Positions 54,064 through 64,000 of a DNA stretch of 64,000 nt are shown one piece after another. Position numbers and translations under genes: made by a program. The stretch is from positions 573,467,252 to 573,531,251 of the forward strand of contig NC_081405.1 in NCBI RefSeq assembly GCF_030272615.1, written 5' to 3'. Numbering within the stretch: the first letter of the stretch is position 1; every line of letters starts with the position of its first letter. Source of the DNA: Cryptomeria japonica (lineage: Eukaryota; Streptophyta; Pinopsida; Cupressales; Cupressaceae). A model generated the notes under the pieces. The model was not told where the DNA came from. It worked only from the letters and a program-made list of their open reading frames with translations, and made no database searches.

Positions 54064-54250
54064 TGCAAAAGTGAATACAAATTTTCAGAATCCTTTGCAA
54101 ATGACCCTAAATTCCCTTTTATAGAAACAAGAGAGCAACAACATCTCCTGTGTGATTCTCCAATGTCTATGCAAAAGTGAATACAAAGTTTCAGAACCCT
54201 TTGCAAATGACCCTGAATTCCCTTTTATAGAAACAATGGAGCAACAACAA
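54064..54250. repeat. Direct repeat, period 106 bp
   Basis: 54064-54149 and 54170-54250 share TGCAAAAGTGAATACAAA, then CTTTGCAAATGACCCT, then AATTCCCTTTTATAGAAACA. It directly follows the 166-bp repeat and shares the TGTGATTCTCCA word with it. Confidence 0.85.
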
Positions 54251-54822
54251 CTTCAGGTCGAATTGCAAGTTTGCAACATGTGGAGACTCAACATCAAAAT
54301 CACAAACTCAACATAGATTTACATGGCCATTATAGGCTGGATTAGCAATTTAACAACTACTACATGTGTAATGTCTCCTATTCAAAAAACAAAGTTAAAA
54401 ATTAAATATTAATTCACAACATGACAAATTAAATATAGATAATAGAAGTGCCTAAAACCTAGTAATCAGAAATTGAGAAATGCATAAATGTTAAAGCTTG
54501 GGAGAATTTGAGAATACAAATTTACTGGCTGAAGTTTTGCACTATGCATCCTAGATTCATAGGCTGGATTACCAAATTAGCAATAGCAAGTGCTGATTTT
54601 TTCCTATTCACAAAACAGAGTTATTTCAAGCGATGCCAAATTCCAAACAGAAAAAAACAAAACATAAAACCTTGAAATTAAGAGTAAAAGAAGAAAATTG
54701 TGCAATACATACTATGATTCTTAAGATTTATGTGCTAGTTTTTGTGGGGTTCTCCACTCTTCATCTAATGGAAGGTCAATATTCTGTAAACTATGGAAAG
54801 TCAACTGTAACTTTGTCAACAA

Positions 54823-57263
54823 TTAATATTTAGAAGATTGACTTGTTATCACTGTTTCATCCAATACCGAATTTAGAGTTGTAAATGGTTGGATGAATTC
54901 TAGAAATATTTGGGGAGTTGTGTCCTTAGGAAGAAAGTCTAAATCAGACTTCATTTTTATATCCATGCTTTTTTTGTAAGCTTCTTTTCCAATGAATTTA
55001 TTTGGTGGGTGAACGGTCTTAGGCAAACCAAGTTTAATCAAATTATTTTTCTTTTCTTGCAGCTTTAATATCTTTTTGCCATATTTTTCCATAACTTTTG
55101 ATGTTTCCCTTAGTTTCTAGCATTTTTGAATGACAGATGATGTCTTAACTATGGCATCAATGCGGCTCTTAATTCCCTTGGATGCCAAGTAGCTATCACT
55201 AGTACTGTAGAATACTTGCAGAATTTGTTTTGCCATATCCTCTTTTGAATAAACATGTATGCTCTTCTCAAATTGCCCTTTGATTTTCACATAAATTACT
55301 CTCAGACTTTCATTCAATTCAAACCATTCACACAACTTTTCACTCCTCTGCATTATTTGCCACCAAATGTTTTCTTGTATATACTTCATTGTATTTTTCA
55401 TATTATGTTTCAATCTATCCTCCAAAGTTTTTATTTTATCATTTGCATTGTGGAGGTCTTCTTTCATTTGTGCACATTTTTTTCTTTCTTCATCTACTTC
55501 CTCTTTCAAATGTTTTTCTTTTTCCTTCCCACAATCCAATAGGTCCTGTATTTTTCTTATTTCGGCAGCAAAAAACTCATAACTTTTGTATAATTTTAAA
55601 AAACTGGCTCTTTCCTCATCAATTTTTTTACTGCTTTTAGCCATTTTTTCTCTCAAGTCCTTCAATTCTTCATCCATCTTCTCCTGCTCTACAATTTCTA
55701 CTGCAGAGCCCAAATTTTTTATCCTTTTCTGTAAATCATTGCACTTGTTATCTGTTGCTTTCCTCCTTGATTTTTTGTTTGCCAGGTCTACCTGTAACTT
55801 TTCTATTTGTTTCTCCAGTTTTTTTTTTCTCTCTCCACCTTTAGTAGTGAAGTGTAGACCACTTTGTTAGTCCTTTTTCACACACTAATTTTGTCCACAT
55901 TATGTACTTTAGAAAAATCTATTTGGAGGGCGTTAACTTGAAATTTAGAGGCATCTATCTGACTATGTGGTGGATTTTTATCTTTAGTTGGGGTTGGGGG
56001 CATAACAACCATGAACTCCATCATATCTTTTTGTGGGTCATATGTTGGAAATACCATGTTCCTTGTAGGTTGTTTGTCTAAAACTTCAATCAGGACAACC
56101 CTATGAAATGCTTTCTTTGTTTCTTTATTTGCTTTTGTTGTGTGTTCATATTTTTTATAGTAATCACAAAATTGAAAATCTGGGCTTGCTGAAGCAATTG
56201 AATGTTTGAAAGGTGACATAGGAATAACAGAGGCTCTAGTTCCACTTATGCCTGTGGTTTTAACTAATGCTTGACTAGGATTGCCAACAACAATTCTTGA
56301 GCCTGTCCCACTCCCACTGATGCTTTCATGTGTAGTTTTCATAATCTTTTGAGGTGTGTGATCTGAAGCTACAAATGATTGAATTGTAGTATCAGTGGCA
56401 CTTGATATAGGATTTTGAATAGTATGAGTATCTACCACTAGTGACCTCTTGCGAGAGATATTTTGTTGTAGCCCTTGTCCAACACCAAGACAACTAGTAT
56501 CAACAGTAGTACCCATGCCAACCCCAACAATCACAATGAAACTTGACTAAACAATAATGGGAATACTATCCCTACATTCCCCACCTGTGGCAATGGCACT
56601 TGATTCACCATTAATGGGAATACCATGATGTGGTGGTGGTTGTGGATTTGAACTTGAAACAAATGTAGGTGGACCCTGAGGGTAATGAGTAGTACCTATC
56701 CATGATGAGTATGAAGAATCAAGTCCAATGACTTGTTTAACAGAAGCTTTTGATTTTGAATCTGATGGAAGTTGTACCTGGAGTGGATACCAAATGCCCT
56801 CTCCTCTAGGACCTAGACCACCACCTTTAAAACCCATTTTTTCCACAATGCTTGCCCCTTTGCTATATTTATCTTTCATGGACTCATTAAATCCACCTAA
56901 TATTTTAGGGACTATAGTAGTTGTTGGAGTGGGCTCAACCTCATACTCATCATCATCTTCACTCTTGTCATATGTTGTTGTGGGATGCTCCATATTCCAC
57001 AATTTGCTAAACTTTTCATCCTCGTCGATGGTCTCAAATTTTGCACTGGTCTTTGGTTCATCGAGATTCTTCCTCATAGTCCAAAAATCATTTATTTTGG
57101 TTTGAGTCCAGAAACTATCTTTACATTCTTGCAGAATTGATTTGGGAATAGATTTGTTAGATGGATTAGCATATTTTTGGTAGAATTTGTAGGAACTCCT
57201 ATTTTGGATGCCCTGGCCCTCCTCTGCTGTCCTATGTGTGTGCAATGCCATAATTTGTGACAT
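54823..57263 (-). pseudogene. Intronless G-patch and coiled-coil protein gene, broken
   Basis: From MSQIMALHTHRTAEEGQG (57263) one frame runs 2.4 kb with a TAG at 56547, a TGA at 55878, one frameshift in an A10 run (55819-55828 on the plus strand) and a TAG at 55117: about 810 codons. An acidic stretch (YDKSEDDDEYEVEPTP) precedes the G-patch 'KGASIVEKMGFKGGGLGPRG' (about 56870-56800). A long Ser/Thr/Gly/Pro-rich middle, a coiled coil (about 55850-55410, rich in Glu/Lys heptads) and a helical C-terminal domain follow. G-patch domains occur in splicing-related proteins, as activators of DEAH helicases, and in some retroelements. The acidic run before the G-patch and the coil after it recall the TFIP11/STIP1 layout, but I do not recognise the rest. 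So few lesions over such a length suggest recent loss or a retrocopy. Confidence 0.6.
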
Positions 57264-57559
57264 CTAAGATCTTTTCTTAAAGATAAACGTTAGATAGAGA
57301 CTAAAAGAAGAGTCAAGCAAGAAAAGATAACGCTTGGGTACCGATAATAGGGATTTAGGAAGTCACATGGCTCCCGAGAGGCTCAGATAGTTCAGAAAAG
57401 AAAACTTAGAAAAGATATGAATTCAATCAGTAAGATTCTAGCAGAAAGAGGACAAAGATAGAAATGGCCAAATCATTCTCCATCCTTTTAAGGCAAAGGT
57501 GAAGGCTTTTTGGCCAAGTGATTTTTTGGACAAGGTCTTAGGGGAGACTTGAAGGATTT

Positions 57560-58243
57560 GTGCTAAATGTGGATTTTTTCAGAAGGATCAGTTGTGTTAA
57601 CTATGAAAATGCATTGAATGCACAGTTGAGAAACCTGTTCAATTCTGAAGAATATGTTTATGAAGCCATTAGGGGGCTTGTGGGCATTACCTTAAACACT
57701 GACAGACACTGGTGCAATACTCTGGTGTTGGAAGCTGTTCTTCTTGCTTTGACAGATATCATTGAAATGAAGGAAAAAGTGGTTGAATTAATAGTAGGTT
57801 CCATTAAACCCTACATAGCAGATATGGTTGCAGAAGCCATTTTGGGCCTGGAGGAAGGAGTCAGAGTTAGTATACTAAAGGTATACTTTCAATTTGAAAA
57901 TTACCTTCGATCGGACTCTGAAGAAGAGGAAGAGAGTGATCCAGTTGACAAAGGAGAAGATAGTGAGAGCAATGATGGAGGTGAGGAAGCTTCTGTGACC
58001 AGTGAGGAGACCCGAGAGATGGCCCGCAGGGAAGTGTGGAGGGAAGAGCGGGAGAGAAGGAAGAATTTTGGGGATGACGCATGGGAAATTTTTAGATGCG
58101 CAGTCTTCAATGGAAACTTTGAACCATTTTGTAGGATCACTGAGGCAGAAGAGTGGTGGGTTCCGGAGAGTTCCACACGTAAAGTAATCGCGATAGGTGA
58201 GCATGCTGCTGTGATATACCAAGCCATAGGAGGCCAGATGTAA
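57560..58243 (+). CDS. Unrecognised protein with acidic middle, followed by poly(A)
   Basis: This is an intact frame of 227 codons that opens with GTG here; no ATG lies upstream in frame after a TAG at 57539. In another frame, 57367-57549 also reads as protein (ATG, three stops, then 'FKAKVKAFWPSDFLDKVLGE'), so the true N-terminus may lie upstream across a frameshift. The body has helical segments (VLEAVLLALTDIIEMKEKVV), the acid run SDSEEEEESDPVDKGEDSES, then an Arg/Glu-rich stretch and a Trp-containing end. No family is recognised. It points away from the G-patch gene across about 300 bp. A 12-base A run 200 bp after the stop suggests it may be a retrocopy. Confidence 0.45.
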   Translation: MLNVDFFRRISCVNYENALNAQLRNLFNSEEYVYEAIRGLVGITLNTDRHWCNTLVLEAVLLALTDIIEMKEKVVELIVGSIKPYIADMVAEAILGLEEGVRVSILKVYFQFENYLRSDSEEEEESDPVDKGEDSESNDGGEEASVTSEETREMARREVWREERERRKNFGDDAWEIFRCAVFNGNFEPFCRITEAEEWWVPESSTRKVIAIGEHAAVIYQAIGGQM

Positions 58244-58446
58244 CCTCGATTTTGTGTTTGGGTCAGTGGAGGAAATTGGGATGTAGTTGGAGGGATAACC
58301 TTATGGGCATATTAAGCAAAGTATTTTATATGTATTTGGGTTGATCTAGATAGTTTTAGGGTATATGAATATTTATTACAATGTAATTTCAAAATTTTCA
58401 AGTAATATAGGGAGCTATCCCCATAAAAGATAGCACTTATCGATTT

Positions 58447-58458
58447 AAAAAAAAAAAA
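58447..58458 (+). other. Poly(A) run at the left edge of duplication copy 2
   Basis: Twelve A residues follow GATTT and end at TC, where the duplicated sequence begins (58459). It could be the tail of an inserted transcript copy (the 57560-58243 ORF and its 3' UTR) that landed at, or defines, this boundary. Confidence 0.6.
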
Positions 58459-58620
58459 TCTTGTGCATCAATATTTTTTCATGATTCTATAGCCACAAAT
58501 AAAAACTGATTAGGTTTGTAGAACCCATCTAACCAAGACTTTTTATATGTACCAAAGGTTGGCGATGGTTCTAGAACTAGATTAGGTTGTCAACAAGGGT
58601 TTACTCATTAATACCAAGCA

Positions 58621-58809
58621 CTAAGAAATTTCTTTTTCAATGGTTGCCAAGTGTTTAGGTGGTTCTATAAGCTTCACTAAATGTGGATATACAAAGAGAG
58701 GAATGGGAGAATATGAAAGAGGTGGATTGTGATGTTCATCAAGGTTTTTATTGAAGTCACAAATGTTATCTAGGGCACTAATAGGCACATAGAGCATAAA
58801 AATAGACAA
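58621..58809 (-). CDS. Small ORF (62 codons), duplicate copy 2
   Basis: Partner of 13942-14130, with the same start and stop and six replacements (for example Asn to Asp twice, Ile to Asn, Ser to Leu). That is many for a short protein, so coding is doubtful. Confidence 0.25.
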   Translation of the reverse strand: MSIFMLYVPISALDNICDFNKNLDEHHNPPLSYSPIPLFVYPHLVKLIEPPKHLATIEKEIS

Positions 58810-59100
58810 GCATTAACTTGTGATAAGGAAAAATACATTAAAAATGATTCATTAACTTTAGAGTCAAATTGTTAGATTTAATTAGTTTGTCTTCCAAAAT
58901 ATGATTCATTTGTATTTGCAAGACTAAAATTAATTTTTATTTGTTTATTTTGATTCATATATGTAGATATATTTTATTAAAAAAGAGGTAGAATTTTCAC
59001 AATAAAATCAACCTTACATATTCACAATTCAATTGTATTAGATTTTGATCAACAAAATAATATAATAATTTATGATATTAGATTTCCACAATCAGTGCTG

Positions 59101-59198
59101 TATTCTCTTGATTTTTTGTGGATTCGATTGTGTATGTATTTTTAATCATCAGAAAAAATACATACACAATTGAATCTAGAAAAAAATGAAGAGAATAT
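59101..59198. repeat. Long inverted repeat (hairpin), copy 2
   Basis: Partner of 14422-14518. The arms pair at least as well here: near the loop GATTCGATTGTGTATG in the left arm faces GATTCAATTGTGTATG in the reverse complement of the right arm. Confidence 0.75.
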
Positions 59199-59360
59199 AA
59201 TAATTTTTCACTTTTGTATTATAAATAAAATATAAATTGTTATAGTGTATTTGACCATTAAACTGTCTAAATAAAATTCTAATATAACAACTACACAAAT
59301 TTTAAAATCATGCTATTATCAGAACATAAGAAAGAGAACTACTTTGTAGTCGTCCACAAA

Positions 59361-60019
59361 TTATCCCCAAACACGAGCTGAAAATCTGTGTGTACCGATT
59401 TCTCCATCTCCAACAGCTTCCATCCAATATGTCCATTTATATGCTGGCAACCTGCATATGGGACACTGGTTTTTCGTCTTCAACCATTTTTGAATACATT
59501 CCCTGTGAAATATGTGGCGTTCATGACAACGCAAATGGCATGCTGCTTCTACCACTTCATAATTGAATAAACAAATTGGACAATCAGCAATTTTTCTAAT
59601 ATGATTCTCTGAAATGTTTATGGTGGGCAGTCCTTCTACCATTTGTCTTATCTCTCTCTCCCTCTGTCTCTCTACTCTTTCTTTCAGATCGCTTGACCAG
59701 ATTCGCGCAATCATATTTTCTACCATGTACAAATTAAGATCGATCTCTATGATTTGATCACGGAATAAGTCGCATTCAGGCATGGGAATCTCCCACATGC
59801 ATCTCTCCATGAATCAAGAGCATTCTTAAACAGGTTAAGATGACATGCGAAGTTATAAGCTTGATTTTTTGGGTCTGCTTCGTACGCTGTTCTCTCCCTA
59901 ATCAGATCACTTTTCAATGCACAAACACGAGCGCTCAGGTCTGTTAAACAGTGCCCGTAAAGATCCAGCTCAACTATGCTGTCATAAATGCTGTAATCTG
60001 CTTCTCCTTGATGGGCCAT
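59361..60019 (-). pseudogene. RING-H2 protein gene, frameshifted duplicate
   Basis: Copy of 14653-15345. Compared with it, 34 bp are missing around 59811-59824 (48 bases replaced by 14), which shifts the frame in the middle. The N-terminal half (from MAHQGEADYS at 60019) and the C-terminal half with the RING (59361-59810) each stay open. The RING reads CPIC, C-HER-H-x2-H-x2-C, CPIC, again with C-x3-H spacing. The C-terminal half starts at an internal ATG (MERCMWEIPMPE) and could make a short RING protein if transcribed. Confidence 0.75.
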
Positions 60020-60733
60020 TTTCTTAACTGAATTACAGATTTGAAACTTCAAATAGTTGAGTAATAATTGATGCTCGCTCTCCTTCATGTATATCATATC
60101 ATAGCAATAAATTAAAGAGTTAGAGAATGCGGCAACATCTTAGGTTTTAAGAAATTTAATAACCAGCACACCTAAGTATATGTAAAGTATGTCAGTAATT
60201 AAAATTAAATGTAATTGTAAATAAATATTTAATCTAATGTAATTAAATTATTATTTTTTTAAATATCATTTACATAAATGTTCAAATGAAGCAAGACTAA
60301 ATGCTTGACTCTTTGTATCCCAAAAAAAAATATTGTATTCAAAAAAATTCAAACATAAAGATTAAAAATCAGATTCACATTAACTCTAATTAAATACAAC
60401 CTTTATTAAACCCTAACTCTTATCAAAATTTCAGTCTAATTAAACCCAAACCCTAATCATAAATTAACAATAATCTTAATTGAACTATTTATTTTTCTTG
60501 TATCTTACCCTAATTAAATGTTAACCCTAAACCACAATTTACCATTAAAACTAATTGTACTATAGATTTTACTATATCATAATAAAATTATCCTTATTAA
60601 ACCCAAACTCAAAAATCTCCAAATTCTTATAATATCATACTTGATGAATGCAACAAAAATTCAAAATCAGCTGAGTATTACGCAGCCTACTTAGTGGTTT
60701 CAGCGGACACTGAAATTTACAGGTTAGAGCCAG

Positions 60734-60892
60734 ATGAAATGTGGTGTTAAGGATTTGTTGAGAAGGCTTCAGAAAATTCAAAGCGAAAGCCAAATTCCAC
60801 AACGTTTGCCAGAAATGTGGTCTAATGGGCTACAGTGGACTATAGAGGTTGCAGGGCAGGCAAAGCATGCACTTAATGAAATCTTAAAGTAA
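60734..60892 (+). CDS. Conserved 52-codon ORF, copy 2
   Basis: Partner of 16049-16207: same length, start and stop, two replacements (Val for Leu, Val for Met). It has stayed open while the neighbouring RING copy was lost. Function unknown. Confidence 0.45.
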   Translation: MKCGVKDLLRRLQKIQSESQIPQRLPEMWSNGLQWTIEVAGQAKHALNEILK

Positions 60893-61202
60893 ATATTAAT
60901 GGCAGATGAAAATTATTGTTTGCCCTTTTGGAAACATTCCCCCTGTCTAAGGATGAGCAGAAAATGGGATAGTCCAAAAGGATTTAAAATTTTCTAGGCT
61001 GGGATCTTATGAATTGTTTAAGAAGAACAAAATAAATAGATATAAAACCTAAACCCTCACCATTGTGGCTATTATCGTGGGCTGTGATGAAAAGGGAGCT
61101 CTGAACACCATAAATAAATTGGACAATCAACTTAGTAGACATTCATGTGGAAATGTGGTAACATTGACAGAGCGTTAGAGTTGTTTAACATATTTACATA
61201 TT

Positions 61203-61409
61203 CTAAACAGGTAGCAAAACATCATTAAAGGATGAAGATAAGGGTTTAGAAACATACAGAGCATGGAGGTAACGATCAGTAGCATGCTCTGAGAGCCTCC
61301 ATATCTCACCCCCTTCGACTACTTTAGTAGAATAGAATTTATAGCTGTCGTATTGCTGGTTTACCAGAACTCTACGGTTACTTCTGCCTTGCCTCCTCGC
61401 CTTCCTCAC
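61203..61409 (-). CDS. Small basic ORF, open in copy 2
   Basis: The frame reads KARRQGRSNRRVLVNQQYD to ...SSSFNDVLLPV, 68 codons, opening with GTG rather than ATG. The same frame in copy 1 has one stop. It may be an exon. No family is recognised. Confidence 0.3.
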   Translation of the reverse strand: MRKARRQGRSNRRVLVNQQYDSYKFYSTKVVEGGEIWRLSEHATDRYLHALYVSKPLSSSFNDVLLPV

Positions 61410-61606
61410 CTTAATAAATAAAGAAAATAAAATTGATTGTAACCATATTTATCTGTCACAATCTCTATGAATCTGTCATAACATTATTTTTATTTTTTTA
61501 AACCAAAAAGTTATAAGAGTATCTGGACTATATCTCTGCCTCCGTCCGATTCCTTTCACCTTCTGTCAGTTAGATATATCTAGTTCCATCATTATCAATC
61601 AATGCT

Positions 61607-61758
61607 CTACTAGTTTATATATATTAATATTGTATATAAAATACATGGAGAGATATCTTTTTTAAGGTGTCAGTTTTTTATCAATTTTATATCAAGACAT
61701 CTTGAGAAGGATATCTTTCGACACATTTTATATAATATTAATATATAGAAGCTAGTAG
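61607..61758. mobile_element. Foldback (MITE-like) element, copy 2
   Basis: Partner of 16992-17145, with CTACTAG at one end and CTAGTAG at the other and arms of about 50 bp. It was carried along in the duplication. Confidence 0.65.
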
Positions 61759-61899
61759 CAATTATGACACAACATAGAAAATATTATTAGATAAATTAAT
61801 ATGTGATTATAGTATTGTATTATTAAATATAAATATATTAATATATAATAAAACTATTATATTTATAATTATTATAATTATATTCCTAATCATTATTTT

Positions 61900-63305
61900 G
61901 GTTAGGGTTTAGGGTTTAGGGTTTAGGGTTAGCATTAGGACTCTAATTTGTTATTAAGGTTAGATTAGGGGTAGGTTTTAAGTTATGGTTAGGTTTAATT
62001 TCTAGGGTTAGTGTTAGGTTTATGGTTGTAGTTAGGGCTAAGGATTATTTCTAAGGTTAGCAGCTAGGGTTAAAATTAGGGTAGGGGTTGTGATTATGAT
62101 TAGAGTTAGGGTTTATGATTATGGTAAGGCTTATGGTTAGGTTTATGGTTTATATCGTGGTTGGGATTAGGGTTAGAATCATGGTTAGGTTTAGGGTTTA
62201 GGGTTATGGTTAGGATTATGGCTAGGATTACGATTTACATAATCATTAGGGTAAGGATTAGGATTATGGTTAGGGTTAGTATTTACATCAAGGTTATTGT
62301 TAGGGTAGGATTAGGATTTACATAATGTTTAGGGTTAGGGTTAGGATTATGGTTTGGGTTTACATCATGCTTAGGGTTATATTATGATTAAGATTATTAT
62401 GGTTATGATTTAGAATATAGTTATAGTTAGGATTAGGATTGTTATTAGGGTTAAGGTTAAGATTAATGTTTAGGGTTAGGTTTATGGCTATATGGTTATG
62501 GTTAAGGTTTACATCATGGTTGAATGTAGTGTCAGGTTTAGGGTTAGGGTTAAGTTTTAGTGTTTGGGCTTAGGATTATGGTTAGGGTTTATATCATGGT
62601 TAGGGTGAGGGTTAGGGTTATGGTTTTGGTTGAGATTTCAAGGTTAGGATTAGTATTATGGTGAAGGTTTACATCATGTTAGGGGTATTTTTAGGTTTAG
62701 GGTTAAGGTTTAATTTTGTTTAGAGTTAAGCTTCTAGTTCAATTCGGTTTTAGGGTTCAATCAACGTTATTGTTAGCATTAAATTTGGTTTCAAGGTTAT
62801 GGTTATGTTATGATTAAGGTTATGGTTGGGATTGGGGTTAGGGTGAGGATTATGGTTGGGCTTAGAGTTTAGGGTTATTGTTATGACTATGGTTAGGCTT
62901 AGCGAGGCTGGTTAGGATTATGGTTAGGGTTAGGGTTTACATCATGGTTAGGGGTAGTGTTAGGGGCAGAGATAGTGTTAATGGTTAGGGTTAGGATTTA
63001 AATCATGCTTGAGGTTAGGATTAAATGACTAGGGTTAACATTTAGATTTTAGTTGGGATTAGGTTTTAGGGTTATGGTTCAGATTATGGCTAGGGTTAGG
63101 GTTAGCATTATGGTTAGGGTTTACATAATGGTTAGGTTAGGGTTTAGCATTATTGTTAGGGTTACTGTTTACAACATGGTAAGGGTTAGGCTAAGAGTTA
63201 TGGTTATAGTTTGGGCTAAGGATTAGGATTAGGATTAAAATCATGGTTAGTGTTTCCATCATAATTAGGTTTATGATTATGGTTAATGTAAAAAATTAGG
63301 GTTCA
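61900..63305. repeat. Degenerate telomere-like array, copy 2
   Basis: Same structure as 17285-18730. Its start is cleaner, with three TTTAGGG units in a row at about 61903-61927, the Arabidopsis-type plant telomere repeat. The TTTACATCATGG-type spacer recurs through it. Confidence 0.88.
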
Positions 63306-64000
63306 ATTTCAAGTTGGTTTACAATTTAGTGTATGGTTAGTTTGATTTAGAGTTAAGCTTAGTATTTTGGTTCAATTTGGTATTTATAGTTATGTCTTTT
63401 AGTTTTCAATTGAAAAAAGGTTAATATTGGTCAATTTATTAGTTTTTAGTTTAATTATTTTATTTAGTGTTTCTATTTGTTATATTTGACATAGATGTTA
63501 TTCTAAGCTTAAACAATATTTCTATACTTCATTTATTTAATTAAAATGATTCCTTTCAATAATGTATCTATGTTATTTTTATTTTCTTTCAAAAAATTAT
63601 AAAAAACTATTAAAAATGTTAATATATCAAAATTTAATTAATTAACAAATCGTATATTTATAATAATGTTAATCATATAAAAGATGCACTACATTGACAA
63701 CTTTTGTTAGTCTAGTAAATTAAAAAAAATTAACTTATTTTTATGTATTTTATAGATGGCCAAAGTTATTCCAATGTATAACCAATATTTATTTACTAAT
63801 ATTGAATAAAATGATTAAATTAAATAGATGGCTACATATTTGAAGGTCAACCATCTCAATCTTTGAAAAATTTAGATCAAATATCTCTTTTCATCTATCA
63901 TTTTTTAAAATAGTAAAATATGTCAATCAACCTTTTAAAGGGATACAAATTATGCGTATATGTTTAAAATCAACTAACCTATACAATATTAAAAATTATT
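63306..64000. other. AT-rich right part of duplication copy 2, no gene seen
   Basis: It matches 18731-19437 of copy 1 closely. No coding sequence or clear motif is visible, and the window ends inside the duplication. Confidence 0.6.

Larger units (their letters stand above)
58459..64000. repeat. Segmental duplication, copy 2 (partner 13780-19485)
   Basis: Same order and orientation as copy 1, offset by about 44.7 kb at the left end, with small indels. It runs off the window, so the right limit is unknown. Differences that matter: a 34-bp loss in the RING gene, a Tyr codon instead of a stop in the small basic ORF, and a loss of about 70 bp between two spacer words in the telomere-like array. 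Confidence 0.93.

Noticed and set aside
55255-55870. Plus-strand Phe/Ser-rich frames of 71-95 codons
   Set aside because: Antisense to the Glu/Lys-rich coiled coil of the G-patch gene.
57867-58227. Minus-strand frames of 71-115 codons opposite the 227-codon ORF
   Set aside because: Antisense Ser/Pro/Leu-rich shadows of the acidic segment on the plus strand.
1-64000. tRNA or rRNA genes
   Set aside because: None could be recognised by eye on either strand. Only the tRNA-complementary primer sites of the two LTR elements were seen.

Overview
The window looks like nuclear DNA of a seed plant, most likely a gymnosperm with a large, repeat-rich genome. The plant assignment rests on a plant-type thioredoxin CXXS exon, plant Copia and Gypsy elements primed by initiator-Met tRNA, plant LINEs whose ORF1 carries a DUF4283-like domain and a CCHC knuckle, plant (TTTAGGG) telomere-like arrays and a plant-type hAT transposase. 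The gymnosperm guess rests only on the density and age of the decayed, nested elements. Almost every transposon gene is broken by stops and frameshifts. The only intact-looking host-type gene is a RING-H2 gene at 14653-15345 (minus).

Layout. 1-1125: microsatellite, AT-rich DNA and one thioredoxin-like exon. 1126-13653: one minus-strand LINE (LINE-A) bounded by a perfect 15-bp target-site duplication and interrupted by a second, plus-strand LINE (LINE-B, about 4533-8952). 13780-19485: first copy of a segmental duplication holding a small ORF, a long hairpin, the RING-H2 gene, a conserved 52-codon ORF, a foldback element and a telomere-like array. 20560-43200: a second minus LINE (LINE-C), cut by a plus LINE (LINE-D, 37402-42487) and by a Gypsy element (24797-34775) whose 3' LTR is itself cut by a Copia element (27447-34468). 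43260-45830: AT-rich repeats. 45830-48930: a LINE of another lineage (LINE-G). 49120-49260: a fragment of a third RING copy. 50541-53536: a hAT/DUF4371-type transposase gene. 54823-57263: a broken intronless G-patch/coiled-coil gene. 57560-58243: an unrecognised acidic-protein ORF followed by a poly(A) run. 58459-64000: second copy of the segmental duplication, running off the window, with the RING gene frameshifted.

The main result is the LINE family. In all four copies that retain a 3' end (A, B, C, D) the order is endonuclease, reverse transcriptase, zf-RVT-like region, RNase H, and then a third gene (called ORF3 here) in the same orientation. ORF3 has a conserved N-terminal domain of about 200 residues, an acidic stretch, a coiled coil and a basic tail with a PxKRT motif. 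After it comes a short 3'-terminal hairpin, GGTTTT...AAAACC around a GGGWCCC-like loop. In LINE-A the perfect target-site duplication encloses ORF3, so ORF3 travels with the element. I do not recognise the ORF3 domain with confidence. It loosely recalls the helical 'putative plant transposon protein' or plant-mobile-domain-like proteins.

All calls come from reading the sequence by eye. No database search or alignment program was used. Identities, ages and family names that need such tools are marked as inference.
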